Assembly: GCA_022376925.1 (NCBI GenBank)
Contig: JAIOJX010000031.1
Coordinates: 136,728,854-136,792,853 of the forward strand
From: Tragulus kanchil
Lineage: Eukaryota; Chordata; Mammalia; Artiodactyla; Tragulidae
Direction of reading: 5' to 3'
Length of the DNA stretch: 64,000 nt
Every line of letters begins with the position of its first letter. Positions within the stretch are counted from its first letter, which is position 1. The notes below the pieces were generated by a model. That model ran no database searches. It was not told the DNA's origin and saw only the letters and a list, made by a program, of their open reading frames with translations. Positions 1 through 12,501 of the stretch are shown piece by piece. Both the position numbers and the translations under genes were made by a program.

Positions 1-1228
1 TTATACTCAGTGATGAAAGACTGAAAGCTTTTCCTCTAAGATCAGGAACAAAGTAAAGATGATCAGTATCACCAATTCTATGCAGCATAGTACTAGAAGT
101 AGAATTCTAGCCAGAGCAATTATGCAAGAAAATAATAAAAAAGAAAGAAGCACTATTATTTCTGTTGACAAGTGGTATAATCCTACATGCAAAATTTGAT
201 CCCAGTATCACCAGATTCTATGCAGCCCCTAAAAGAGAATACCAAAGAAACCAAAAGTAGGTTCTTGGAAAAGATCACCAAAATTGACAAAACATTATCT
301 AGACAGAGAAAGAAAAAAGAAGGAAGGCACACATTACTAAAGCCAGAAATGACTGTGGGAACATTACTGCCGACTCTACAGAGATAAAAAGGATTATAAG
401 AGAAAATTATGAACCTAAATCACGAAGAAATAAAAAATTTAAGTAGACCAACTTACAAGCTGGGATCAGTAATCAAAAATTTCTCAAGAACAACACGTTT
501 CTGATGGCTTTACTAGTAAATTCTACCAGTATATTAATAGGAACTAATAATAACAATTCTTCTCAAACTTTTCCCAAAAAACAGAAGAGAACTCATTCTA
601 TAAGGCAAGCATTACCCTGATACCAATGACAGACAACAAGAAACAGAAGTATAAAACAATAATCCTTATGAATTATAGATGGAAAAGTCCTCAAAAAAAT
701 GTTAAAATTGAATTCAGCAGCACAATAAATGGACCAAGTAGGATCCTTCATACCATGTTCAAGTGGGATTTATTCCTGGAATACAAGGCTTGTTCAACAT
801 ATGAAAATGAATATGAATTCAACATTGAATATGAATATATTCATATGCTGAATGTTTTAATACCAGACTAACAGACTGAAGGAACAAAAAAACACATGAT
901 CAAGTCAATTGATGCAGAGAAAGAACTTGACAAAATTCAGTACTATTTCATGATAAAAACACACAAGAAACTGGGAGTACATGGAAATTACTTGAACATA
1001 GTAAAAGTTAAATATGTAAAAACCACAGTGAACATTATACTCAGTGATGAAAGACTGAAAGCTTTTCCTCTAAGATCAGGAACAAAGTAAAGATGATCAG
1101 TATCACCAATTCTATGCAGCATAGTACTAGAAGTAGAATTCTAGCCAGAGCAATTATGCAAGAAAATAATAAAAAAGAAAGAAGCACTATTATTTCTGTT
1201 GACAAGTGGTATAATCCTACATGCAAAA
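1..1228. repeat. Tandem near-identical pair A (offset 1034)
   Basis: Bases 1-194 recur at 1035-1228 with almost no change. The first copy is cut by the window edge, so its true length is unknown. The repeated segment lies inside LINE-1 ORF2 sequence. The sequence after the first copy jumps back to an earlier part of ORF2, which is what a tandem duplicate or an unmerged overlap would give. Confidence 0.85.
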
Positions 1229-1394
1229 AAGTCTTAAGATTCCACAAGAAAACCGTGAGAATAAATGAATTCAGCAAGCAGCATGATACAAAATTAGTGT
1301 GCAAGAATCAGCTATATTCTACTCACTAACAATGAATAATTCAATAAAGAAATTACAAAAACATTTCAGTTACTGTAGAATAAAAAAGAATAAA
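195..1394 (+). mobile_element. LINE-1 ORF2 reverse-transcriptase region, decayed
   Basis: The order of segments follows LINE-1 ORF2 from just before the reverse transcriptase into its core: the GWFLEKI-like region near 260, the region around 'aagtgggatttattcctgg' near 760, and 'cctctaagatcaggaacaa' near 1070. Many stops and indels break the frame, so it is a dead fragment. It probably belongs with the LINE-1 part at 1858-4072. Confidence 0.85.
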
Positions 1395-1526
1395 ATACAG
1401 TTGGCTCTCCCTTGAGCTGGCCTGCTGTTCTAGCAGTGTCTCCCACTTTCTCCCCTAGGCCGACCTGCTCTACTGGCAGCGACTCCCTTCCCCTACTCTA
1501 ATAAACTTTACTTTTCTCTCAAAAAA
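1395..1526 (+). mobile_element. LTR-like or processed 3'-end fragment with AATAAA and A-run
   Basis: This C/T-rich stretch has an AATAAA signal (about 1499-1505), a short CT-rich end and an A-run at 1520-1528. That looks like the R/U5 end of an old LTR or the 3' end of a retrocopied transcript. I could not name a family. Confidence 0.35.
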
Positions 1527-1572
1527 AAGAATAAAATACGTAACCAAGGAGGTACAATTAAAAACTAAACAA

Positions 1573-1835
1573 GGGCTTTCCTGGTGGTCCAGTGGGTAAA
1601 GAGTCCACCTTACAGGGCAGGGGGCGCTGGTTCCATCTCTGGCCCAGGAAGATCCCATGTGCTGCAGAGCGGCTGGACCGTTGTGTCCAATTAGGAGCCA
1701 GTGCTCTGGAGCGCATGCGCCCAGACCCAGTGCTCTGCAACTAGATATGCCACTATGATGGGATTCTCATGCATGCCGAAGAATGAAGTTGGATGAAAAA
1801 TAAATGATGACTTAGAGGCAGAAAAAAAAAAAAAG
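1573..1835 (+). mobile_element. CHR-like tRNA-derived SINE, diverged copy
   Basis: It begins with the tRNA-related head (ggctttcctggtggtccag), has the 'gcagagcggctggaccg' body and an A-rich tail. It differs more from the other copies than they do from one another. A second, headless copy at 2748-2930 is part of tandem pair B. Confidence 0.85.
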
Positions 1836-3836
1836 ATATAAGCTGAATTTAAAAAAAACACTAAACACTGGTTAAAAAAAATCATTGAGAAGAAAAATGA
1901 AAACACATTTCATGTTCAAGAACTGGAAGATAATATAATATTAAGATGCCATATTACCCAAAGTGACCTATATATTCAGAACAATCCTTATAAATGTCCA
2001 AAGGCATTTTTTTGTAGAAATAGAGAAACTACTAAAATTCATACATAATCTCAAGGAATCTCAATTTAGCCAAAACAATCTTTAAAATGAATAAAGTTGG
2101 AGAACTTATACTTCCTAATTTCAAAAAGCTACAAAGCCACAATAATCAAAATAGTATGTTTGTTAGTAACTTAAACACATACACAACACAGATCAGTGAA
2201 ACAGAATTGAGAGCCGAAGAATCAACCCCTAAATACTATGTGGGTGAATGATTTTTGACAAAGATGGCAATATCATCTAATGAGGGGAATGATAAGTCTT
2301 TTCAACAAGTAGTACTGAAAGAACTGGATAAAAAGGCGAAGAACAAAACAAAAAAAAAACCCTAAAAGGCCAAAAAAAAAAAAAAAAGCCCACAAAAGTT
2401 GAAAGCTTATTTAACAGCATATACAAAAATTAACTCAAAATGAATTAAAGACTTACAGGTAAGACTCATCACATAAAACCCTTCAAAGAAAACACAGGAC
2501 AAAAGACTCATGGCACTGGAATGACTTCTTAGATAGGACATCAAAGGCACATTCAACAAAAGAAACAAGAAAATGAACTTCATTAAAAACTATGATATTT
2601 TATATCAAAGGACAGTGTCAACAAAGTACAACGAACCTAGTTGTAAGGCAATAATGGAGATGCAGACATAGAAAACAGACTTAAGGATATGGGCTAGGGG
2701 GAGGAAGCAGAGGTGAGACGAATGGGAAGATGAGCAGGAAAGAATAGCCATGTGCTGCAGAGCGGCTGGACCGTTGTGTCCAATTAGGAGCCAGTGCTCT
2801 GGAGCGCATGCGCCCAGACCCAGTGCTCTGCAACTAGATATGCCACTATGATGGGATTCTCATGCATGCCGAAGAAAAAAGTTGGATAAAAAAAAAATGA
2901 TGACTTAGAGGCAGAAAAAAAAAAAAAGATATAAGCTGAATTTAAAAAAAACACTAAACACTGGTTAAAAAAAATCATTGAGAAGAAAAATGAAAACACA
3001 TTTCATGTTCAAGAACTGGAAGATAATATAATATTAAGATGCCATATTACCCAAAGTGACCTATATATTCAGAACAATCCTTATAAATGTCCAAAGGCAT
3101 TTTTTTGTAGAAATAGAGAAACTACTAAAATTCATACATAATCTCAAGGAATCTCAATTTAGCCAAAACAATCTTTAAAATGAATAAAGTTGGAGAACTT
3201 ATACTTCCTAATTTCAAAAAGCTACAAAGCCACAATAATCAAAATAGTATGTTTGTTAGTAACTTAAACACATACACAACACAGATCAGTGAAACAGAAT
3301 TGAGAGCCGAAGAATCAACCCCTAAATACTATGTGGGTGAATGATTTTTGACAAAGATGGCAATATCATCTAATGAGGGGAATGATAAGTCTTTTCAACA
3401 AGTAGTACTGAAAGAACTGGATAAAAAGGCGAAGAACAAAACAAAAAAAAAACCCTAAAAGGCCAAAAAAAAAAAAAAAAGCCCACAAAAGTTGAAAGCT
3501 TATTTAACAGCATATACAAAAATTAACTCAAAATGAATTAAAGACTTACAGGTAAGACTCATCACATAAAACCCTTCAAAGAAAACACAGGACAAAAGAC
3601 TCATGGCACTGGAATGACTTCTTAGATAGGACATCAAAGGCACATTCAACAAAAGAAACAAGAAAATGAACTTCATTAAAAACTATGATATTTTATATCA
3701 AAGGACAGTGTCAACAAAGTACAACGAACCTAGTTGTAAGGCAATAATGGAGATGCAGACATAGAAAACAGACTTAAGGATATGGGCTAGGGGGAGGAAG
3801 CAGAGGGTGAGACGAATGGGAAGATGAGCAGGAAAG
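1655..3836. repeat. Tandem near-identical pair B (offset 1093)
   Basis: Bases 1655-2742 recur at 2748-3836. The left boundary falls in the middle of a SINE, so the second copy starts with a headless SINE. Differences are small, mostly in A-runs. The right boundary falls in a LINE-1 3' UTR. Confidence 0.92.
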
Positions 3837-4072
3837 CATATACACTACCATATGCAAAATAGAAAGTCAATGAAAATTTGCTATATGTCTCAGAAAACTC
3901 AAATTGGAGCTCTATAACAATGGAGAGGAAGGGGAAAGAGTGGGAGGTGAGAGGCAGGTTCAAGAGGGAGAGGGCATATGTATACCCATGGCTAATTCAT
4001 ATTCATAAATGGTAGAAATGAAACCATCATAAAGTAACTACCCTGCAATTAAAAATAAATAAATAAAAAAGA
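1858..4072 (+). mobile_element. LINE-1 ORF2 end and ruminant-type 3' UTR
   Basis: From about 1900 the sequence follows the last third of LINE-1 ORF2. It then passes into a 3' UTR of the ruminant LINE-1 type (about 3735-4045: GGGATG/GGAGGC-rich, then 'catatgtatacccatgg') and an AAATAAATAAAT tail ending near 4069. It is frame-broken throughout and carries the extra copy of tandem pair B. Confidence 0.85.
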
Positions 4073-4079
4073 TAATATA

Positions 4080-4345
4080 CCAAACAGATAGGGAACTTCT
4101 AAAACTCAAGAACAAAGACAATCTGATTGATAAATGGGTAGAGGACAGTGCATGAGGTCAAAAAGGAGTTGGACATGACTTAGCAACTAAACCACAACTA
4201 CAAAAGAGAAAACAAAAAAATAGAAAACAATAACTATTGGCAAGTATGTGGAGAAACTGGAACCCTGTGCATTGTTAGTGGGAAAAAAGCATGGTAAAGC
4301 TGCTGTGATGGTAGTGGCTCCAAAAATTAAAAACAGAACTATCAT
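4080..4345 (+). mobile_element. LINE-1 ORF2 fragment
   Basis: Segments near 4130 (a 'gattgataaatgggtagagg'-like stretch) and 4245-4300 (gtggagaaactggaaccctg) match the ORF2 3' part of LINE-1. The BovB-like fragment follows directly. The fragment is repeated at 5145-5410 in pair C. Confidence 0.7.
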
Positions 4346-4348
4346 TTT

Positions 4349-4553
4349 GTCATTGTTCAGTCACCACGTATGTCTGACTCCTTGTGACCCCATGAACTGC
4401 AGCATACCAGGCTTCCCTTTCATTTACTATCTTCTAGAGTTTTCTCAAGTTCTTGTGCATTGAGTCAATGATGCTCTCTAATCATCTCATCTTCTGCTAC
4501 CCCCTTCCCCTTTTGCCTTTAATGTTTCCCAGCATCAGTGTCTTTTCCAACGA
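4349..4553. mobile_element. BovB (RTE) / Bov-A-related fragment
   Basis: The sequence from 'cattgttcagtcaccacg' through 'gaccccatgaactgcagc' to 'cagcatcagtgtcttttcc' has the order of the BovB RTE LINE and Bov-A unit, which is restricted to ruminants among hoofed mammals. It is an old, short fragment. A second copy lies at 5414-5618 in pair C. Confidence 0.7.
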
Positions 4554-5727
4554 AAGGGGATGGAGCAAGAGGAGACAGGGACGTTAATTAACTCAAAATG
4601 AATTAAAGACTTACAGGTAAGACTCATCACATAAAACCCTTCAAAGAAAACACAGGACAAAAGACTCATGGCACTGGAATGACTTCTTAGATAGGACATC
4701 AAAGGCACATTCAACAAAAGAAACAAGAAAATGAACTTCATTAAAAACTATGATATTTTATATCAAAGGACAGTGTCAACAAAGTACAACGAACCTAGTT
4801 GTAAGGCAATAATGGAGATGCAGACATAGAAAACAGACTTAAGGATATGGGCTAGGGGGAGGAAGCAGAGGGTGAGACGAATGGGAAGATGAGCAGGAAA
4901 GCATATACACTACCATATGCAAAATAGAAAGTCAATGAAAATTTGCTATATGTCTCAGAAAACTCAAATTGGAGCTCTATAACAATGGAGAGGAAGGGGA
5001 AAGAGTGGGAGGTGAGAGGCAGGTTCAAGAGGGAGAGGGCATATGTATACCCATGGCTAATTCATATTCATAAATGGTAGAAATGAAACCATCATAAAGT
5101 AACTACCCTGCAATTAAAAATAAATAAATAAAAAAGATAATATACCAAACAGATAGGGAACTTCTAAAACTCAAGAACAAAGACAATCTGATTGATAAAT
5201 GGGTAGAGGACAGTGCATGAGGTCAAAAAGGAGTTGGACATGACTTAGCAACTAAACCACAACTACAAAAGAGAAAACAAAAAAATAGAAAACAATAACT
5301 ATTGGCAAGTATGTGGAGAAACTGGAACCCTGTGCATTGTTAGTGGGAAAAAAGCATGGTAAAGCTGCTGTGATGGTAGTGGCTCCAAAAATTAAAAACA
5401 GAACTATCATTTTGTCATTGTTCAGTCACCACGTATGTCTGACTCCTTGTGACCCCATGAACTGCAGCATACCAGGCTTCCCTTTCATTTACTATCTTCT
5501 AGAGTTTTCTCAAGTTCTTGTGCATTGAGTCAATGATGCTCTCTAATCATCTCATCTTCTGCTACCCCCTTCCCCTTTTGCCTTTAATGTTTCCCAGCAT
5601 CAGTGTCTTTTCCAACGAAAGGGGATGGAGCAAGAGGAGACAGGGACGTTAATTAACTGTTTAATATGTATAGAGTTTCAGCTTTACCAGAAGACAAGAG
5701 TTATGAAGAAAGACAGTGGTGATGGGG

Positions 5728-5938
5728 TTGCTTTGTGCTTAGTTGCTCAGTCATATCCAAATCATTGCTACCCCATGGACTGTAGCCCGCCAGGTTCCTC
5801 TGTCCATGGGGATTCTCCAGGCAAGAAAACTGGAGTGGGTTGCCATGCCCTCCTCCAGCAGATCTTTTCAACGTAAGGATTGAACCCAGGTCTCTCGCAT
5901 CACAGGTGGATGCTTTAACATCTGGGCCACCAGGTGAT
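5728..5938 (-). mobile_element. Bov-tA-type SINE
   Basis: Read on the minus strand this is a tRNA-related head followed by the Bov-A part. On the plus strand the clear marks are 'ccccatggactgtagcccg', 'ggattctccaggcaagaa' and 'attgaacccaggtctc'. This family marks the genome as ruminant. Confidence 0.88.
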
Positions 5939-5939
5939 G

Positions 5940-6056
5940 GTTAGGACAACATCATGAATGCATTTAACACAACTGAACTGTACACATAAAAATGGTTATA
6001 TGGTATATTTTATGTTATGTATAGAAATGAAAAATGGATAAATAAAACTTTAAAAG
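5940..6056 (+). mobile_element. Old LINE-1 (L1M-type) 3' end
   Basis: The 'aactgaactgtacacataaaaatgg' type end followed by an ATG/TAT-rich stretch and AATAAAAC is the usual 3' end of older mammalian LINE-1 copies. Confidence 0.6.
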
Positions 6057-8600
6057 TTCTTGTTAATAAAAAGTGACTGTTACTTTAAATATAGTCATTA
6101 AATGTCAGACAATGTAATCAAAACAAATTTCATCAAAAATCTAGCTGCTTTCTGTTCTGGGAATTAATAAAGCTAAAAGTAACTATAGCACCATTAACAG
6201 GTCAGTGTTATTTAAAATACATAGCTTTTAATTTAAGTCTCCTAAACTGACTCCAAGGTAAACAGTGTCCTTGCTTAGGAAATGGATTAGGATTAATACT
6301 TTGAGATATTAAACATTTTACATACTTCGATATATAAAATGCTTTGTTTTATAATATTCTGACTCAATGACAGAGACTAATTTCACTTTATTTCAGATAT
6401 GAAATTCTATTTCATTTTAGGTAAAGGCTACGGGGGAAAGCGGTAGAAGGCCCAAACCTTCTTTCAGAATTCTGAGAGGAATCTGGCACTATGTGTTTTC
6501 CTAGAGTGAAACAGAAAAAGTCCCACTACTTGTCAGAAGCACTGCTATTAAAGTTCTTCCAAAAATCAAATTGGAAATAGAAACAAAAGATGATCTCATA
6601 ATTTGTAAAAAGTCATCCTATGTGCTTTTAGCTCATTTTACCTTTCATTTTAATTATTCTGTACTTATTAACATGGGTACGAAAAGCATTCTAGAATAGT
6701 CTCAAAGAGCCTGATCTCCTGAATGATATCTGAGACCCCTGGTGCTATAAGAGTGAAATCAGATCTCCAGTCATTAAAAATTTCCTTTCTTCTTACTCCA
6801 TGATTTCAGCCAGCTTTCCAAAAAATAATAATAAGAAAAAAATAACGGAAACTTAATTCTTTTGGTTTTAGGGGAAGAGGTAGAAATGGTGATACTGAAC
6901 ATTTCCGTTTGGACATTATTTTTTGTTTTTACATGCTAACATACAATAGGAAGTAACAGTTTTTATTATACACAATTTCTACTAAGAGAAATGTAAGCAT
7001 TCCAGAGATAACAGTTTGAATTATTTAAGTTGAATGTTAACTATATATTCTTCTTAAACTGAACCGATGTAATAGTTTCATGGTTCAGAACATTTAATGT
7101 CAAAAGACTTTAAGTTCATAATAAACCAACTATAAGTGACAGAAACTGACAGTTCACTTGAGTATGACTAGATAATAATTCAAACTATTTAAATTATGTT
7201 AATTATATTAGATACTTAAGTTTATTGGGGTAATGTGTGTGCTGCCTAAGGACGCTATAAACTGTCACTCAGATTAAAAGACATAGCAGGTCACACATAT
7301 TCTAATTCAGTTGAAGTGCCCTGGCAAACAAGCATGATTAAAAAGTTTATTACAATCTGAACCTTTGAAAAGGTAACCAATAACAGCTAAACTGTCATTA
7401 CAATTTTGTCAATTATTAACAAAGATTGAAAGGTATTTCTAGGTGATTAAGACTCTCTATTTGAGGTTTATTAATATAAACAAAGCACTGTATAACAGAA
7501 GCAAAACATGTAATCCTATTTTCATTATTACACAGTCAGTAAGAACTGAGTATCTAAGGGCACCGAGCACTATTTTAAAATGAAATTCTATTCTAGAGCC
7601 TAATGAAAATATTCAATTTCAAAATGTTGTCAGAAAGGCTAAGCTTCAAAAACTTTTTTCCATTTCTGTAGAAAATATTACACATTATTAGATTGTATTT
7701 ATCACTAGTAGTATGCAACCCTGGATATCAAATTAAGTACATATCTATATTCAGAAAGCAGGTGTGATGAAATATCAAATCATGTAACATAATCTGCTAC
7801 TAAATGTCATATTAGTTTCCTGGTTTAAGATATCTGATGACACAATTTACATCTTTTCAATTATCCCAATGATATTTCATGAGTTCACTTGACAGCATTA
7901 GAAAACACTCAACTGTCCCTTTTTATTTGCTTAAATGTATGGGGGGCAGTGGTATGAAGGGAGATCTACATTTGCATCTGGATCAAATGCATTGCTAAAT
8001 GACAAACTGGGGACAGATACAAGCTGTCAGTGGTTGTTAAAATGTGTGTGCTGCTTTCTGCTCCAAGGATAGCAAGAGGGAGGGAAGAAAGAAAGAAGAG
8101 AGGAAGGCAGATGGAGAAACCACCACCATGTATCAGGATGAGATTAAAGTAAGGCTAATTGAAGAGAAGGTTCAGGAACTATGAGACAGAATCAAATAAG
8201 GGTTTGACTTTAGAATGCTGAAAATGAGATCAGGGACAATTTCCTAACTCAGTGATTATAACGTGCTTTTCTTAAAGAAAGACTATGGGTGACTGGATTT
8301 ACCTAGGATTAGTGCTTGAACATCACAGCATGAGGGATGTTAAGTGATATTTGCAAGACTGCTAGTAATGATGTACCATGGACAGGGAGGGAAGCCCAGG
8401 CTGGTGTGGGGATGGGTGAAGATAAATTAGAAGGGTCAGTCAGTGGCCAGGAGTCTCAGCAAGGTCCAAGAAGTGTCAGATAGGCATCCTAGAGGGATAG
8501 GAAGTGTGGCAGGAGCGTGGGATAGCTGCTTAGTGATTCGGGGGACCGTTTATTTTCTGGTCCCTACAAGGCACAAGAAGTGCGGAGGCGGCTGAGGTCA
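6057..8600. other. Intronic sequence without a recognised feature
   Basis: This stretch is AT-rich. I see no long reading frame, no exon of ITFG1 and no repeat I can name. It is likely part of the large ITFG1 intron downstream of the exon at 30642-30736. Confidence 0.6.
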
Positions 8601-10772
8601 TGATGCTGGGCTAGCTCAGCTCTGTTGACAATGAAACCATCTAAAATGATGGCAGGAGTTAAACAACTGTTTGGGGAGAATTATATCTTCAGGAAACTAG
8701 TACATGGTACGTGTTAGTAACAAAAACTGGAAGATGGCTGGTATACTTAGGTGGCAAACGCTTCGATCAAGTCGGAGACTGAAGAAACACATGGCAGAAA
8801 TAATTCATGAGAGGAATTTGCCTCCCAGGGGACATGTGGCAATTTGTGAAACATTTCTGGTTACTACTGGTATTCAGGCGGTAGAGGCTGGGACCACTGC
8901 TAACATCCCACAAAACACAGGACAGCTCCCCACAACAAAGAATTATGCAGCTAAAAATGTCAATAATGCCATGGTTGAGAAACTCTTAGGCAGACGGAAT
9001 AGCACAATGAAGCCAGGGTAATGAGGGAAAAAAAGCCCACTTAGGAGAAAGATGACTTTAGTTCAGCTGGAGCATGGATACCAACAGAGGAAGCCAGAAG
9101 ATAAAGCTGGAAAGGAGGCTAGGGTCACACTGTATGCAGGCTAAGAAACTAACAATTTAGAGGATAAACGGAAGACACTCACGATCTCTGAGCAAAGAAG
9201 GGGAAAAATCATTGACGTGGGGAGCCTTACATATAACTGCAGTCTTTTCAATGACTAGTCTTTTTAGTTTGCAGCACTTTTAAACAAAAATTTCATCATT
9301 CTTTAATGTTTCATTGATGTCTCACCTCCTTAACAAGAGTAAGTCCCTAGACAAGAAACACTGGACCCCATTCCATGTTCCTGGGTCAGAAGAATCAATA
9401 CTGTGAAAATGACCATACTACCAAATGTCATCTATAGATTCAATGCGATCCCTATCAAATTACCAATGACATTCTTCACAGAACTAGACCCAAGAATAAC
9501 ACAGTTCATATGGAAACACAAAAGACCTCGAACAGCCAAAGCAATCCTGAGGAAGAAGAATGGAGCTGAAGGGATCAGCCTCCCCAACTTCAGACTCTAC
9601 TACAAAGCAACAGTCATCAAGACAGTATGTTATTGGCACAAAAAGAGAAATATAGACCAATGGAACAAGATAGAGAACCCAGAGTAAAATGATGCTGGGC
9701 TAGCTCAGCTCTGTTGACAATGAAACCATCTAAAATGATGGCAGGAGTTAAACAACTGTTTGGGGAGAATTATATCTTCAGGAAACTAGTACATGGTACG
9801 TGTTAGTAACAAAAACTGGAAGATGGCTGGTATACTTAGGTGGCAAACGCTTCGATCAAGTCGGAGACTGAAGAAACACATGGCAGAAATAATTCATGAG
9901 AGGAATTTGCCTCCCAGGGGACATGTGGCAATTTGTGAAACATTTCTGGTTACTACTGGTATTCAGGCGGTAGAGGCTGGGACCACTGCTAACATCCCAC
10001 AAAACACAGGACAGCTCCCCACAACAAAGAATTATGCAGCTAAAAATGTCAATAATGCCATGGTTGAGAAACTCTTAGGCAGACGGAATAGCACAATGAA
10101 GCCAGGGTAATGAGGGAAAAAAAGCCCACTTAGGAGAAAGATGACTTTAGTTCAGCTGGAGCATGGATACCAACAGAGGAAGCCAGAAGATAAAGCTGGA
10201 AAGGAGGCTAGGGTCACACTGTATGCAGGCTAAGAAACTAACAATTTAGAGGATAAACGGAAGACACTCACGATCTCTGAGCAAAGAAGGGAAATATCAT
10301 TGACGTGGGGAGCCTTACATATAACTGCAGTCTTTTCAATGACTAGTCTTTTTAGTTTGCAGCACTTTTAAACAAAAATTTCATCATTCTTTAATGTTTC
10401 ATTGATGTCTCACCTCCTTAACAAGAGTAAGTCCCTAGACAAGAAACACTGGACCCCATTCCATGTTCCTGGGTCAGAAGAATCAATACTGTGAAAATGA
10501 CCATACTACCAAATGTCATCTATAGATTCAATGCGATCCCTATCAAATTACCAATGACATTCTTCACAGAACTAGACCCAAGAATAACACAGTTCATATG
10601 GAAACACAAAAGACCTCGAACAGCCAAAGCAATCCTGAGGAAGAAGAATGGAGCTGAAGGGATCAGCCTCCCCAACTTCAGACTCTACTACAAAGCAACA
10701 GTCATCAAGACAGTATGTTATTGGCACAAAAAGAGAAATATAGACCAATGGAACAAGATAGAGAACCCAGAG
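8601..10772. repeat. Tandem near-identical pair D (offset 1089)
   Basis: Bases 8601-9684 recur at 9690-10772. A change in an A-run near 9207 versus 10290 is one of the few differences. The unit ends in the middle of LINE-1 ORF2, and only the second copy continues into the rest of the element. Confidence 0.93.
8815..8990 (+). mobile_element. MER5A-like hAT-Charlie DNA transposon relic
   Basis: The order 'cccaggggacatgtggcaat', 'ggtagaggctgggacc', 'cacaggacagctccccacaa', 'caaagaattatgcagc', 'ggttgagaaactct' is that of MER5A. A 105-codon reading frame at 8704-9021 runs across it, but it is chance and not a gene. A second copy is at 9904-10079 in pair D. Confidence 0.85.
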
Positions 10773-12190
10773 ATAAACCCACGTAACTATGGGTACCTTA
10801 TTTTTGACAAAGGAGGCAGACATATAAAATGGGACAAAGACAGTCTCTTCAACAAATGGTGCTGGGAAAATTGGACAGCTACATGCAAAAAAATGAAGTT
10901 GGAACATTCCCTGACACGATACACAAAGATCAACTCAAAATGGATTAAAGACCTCAATGTAAGACCAGAAACCATCAAACTCTTAGTGGAGAATATAGGC
11001 AAAACACTCAAGGACATAAATCAAAGCAAGATCTTCTCTGACCCACCTATAGAATAGCGGAACTCAAAAGACAAATGAACACGTGGGACCTAATGAAATT
11101 TAAAAGCTTTTGTACAGAAAAAGAAATTACAAAAAAGGTGAACAGACAGCCCACAGAATGGGAGAAAATCACAGCAAGTGAAACAGCAGACAAAGAATTC
11201 ATCTCCAAAATCTACAAGCAACTCAGATAACTCAGCACCGGAAAAATGAACAACCCAATCAGAAAATGGGAAAAGGACCTAAACAGACACCTCTCCAAAG
11301 ACGACATACAGATGGCCCCAAAACACATGAAAAGATGCTCAACCTCGCTTTTTATTAGAGAAATACAAATCAAAACTACAATGAGATATCACCTCACACC
11401 CATCAGAATGGCCACGATCCACAAATCGACAGACAGTAAATGCCAGAGAGGGTGCGGAGAAAAGGGAACACTCCTGCATTGCTGGTGGGAATGTAAATTG
11501 ATACAGCCTCTATGGAAGACAGTCTGGAGATTTCTTAAAAAACTAAAAATAGAAGCACCATACGACCCAGCAATCCCACTCTTAGGCTTATACCCTGATG
11601 AAATTAAATCCGAAAGAAGCACCTGTACTCCAATGTTCACTGCAGCTCTCTATACAATAGCTAGAACATGGAAGCAACCTAGATGTCCATCGACAAACGA
11701 ATGGATACAAAAGCCCTGGTACATATATACAATGGAATACTACACAACTGTAAAAAGAAATGCAGAAGGATCAGCCCTAATGAGGTGGCTGGATCTAGAA
11801 CGTATCATAAAAAGTGAAGTCAGTCAGAAAGAGAAGGTCAAGTACAATACACTAACACATACATATGGAATCTAGTAGGATGGTGATGATGGCACATGCA
11901 GTGAAGCGATGAAAAGACAGACATGGACAGTGGACATATGCACATTGTGGGGAAGAAAGAGTGGTGAGAGGCATAAAGGAAGCAGCATGAAGGCCTATAC
12001 TATCATATGTGAAGAAAAGCTATAGTCATTGCTCTGTGAGAAAAGCAGATCCATCAGGGGTGCTGTATGATGGTCTGGAGGGGTAGGATGGGGGGAATAT
12101 ACATATGACTAATCTGAGAGCATACATATCTGTAAACAACAAAACTCTGTAGAAGTTAAAAGTAAAATAAAAGTTAAAAAAAAAAAGAGA
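10460..12190 (+). mobile_element. Younger 5'-truncated LINE-1 with long ORF2 remnants
   Basis: It holds the C-terminal third of ORF2 in two open blocks (10491-11057 and 11246-11875), broken by a stop at 11055 and a frame change, followed by a 3' UTR and A-tail ending near 12190. Flanking 15-base repeats, aacactggaccccat at 10445-10459 and gacactggatcccat at 12195-12209, look like its target-site duplication. The open blocks suggest a fairly recent insertion. Its first 300 bases are also present at 9380-9684 as part of pair D. Confidence 0.88.
11876..12180 (+). other. Unusual LINE-1 3' UTR type
   Basis: After the ORF2 stop the 3' UTR differs from the ruminant LINE-1 3' UTR seen at 3735-4069 and 63010-63349. 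Related ends appear in the opposite orientation at 27288-27500 and 63352-63545. That suggests two LINE-1 lineages with different 3' ends in this genome. Confidence 0.6.
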
Positions 12191-12501
12191 GAGAGACACT
12201 GGATCCCATAGTTAACAAAACATATACGGTTGGCTAGCCTGAAATTCAGACGTTTGCTTTCAACAACACTGCTACACACACCTTTCAATTACTAACAGAG
12301 AAAACATGAAAAAAACTTTAATTTCCTCTTTTTTCAGTTCCAGTGTTTATTTAGAGGTATTGAGGAACAAAGAAATGGAAGGAAGCACGAGGCAGGGAAA
12401 GAAATGAAGTCTGAATTAATAGTATAAGAAGTATCTAAATACTTCGTGAAGAAACTGAAAATTGTGCAGTTCAGTTTTGGAAATATTCATGAAAGCAAAA
12501 C

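Larger units (their letters stand above)
3521..5655. repeat. Tandem near-identical pair C (offset 1065)
   Basis: Bases 3521-4590 recur at 4586-5655, joined at a short shared TTAATTAAC-like stretch. The unit begins inside the second copy of pair B, so the part 3521-3836 exists three times (from about 2431, 3521 and 4586). The unit covers the LINE-1 3' UTR and a BovB-like fragment. Confidence 0.92.

Noticed and set aside
10491..11875. Long open frames of 188 and 209 codons as possible genes
   Set aside because: They are the C-terminal part of LINE-1 ORF2, separated by a stop and a frame change, in a 5'-truncated insertion.
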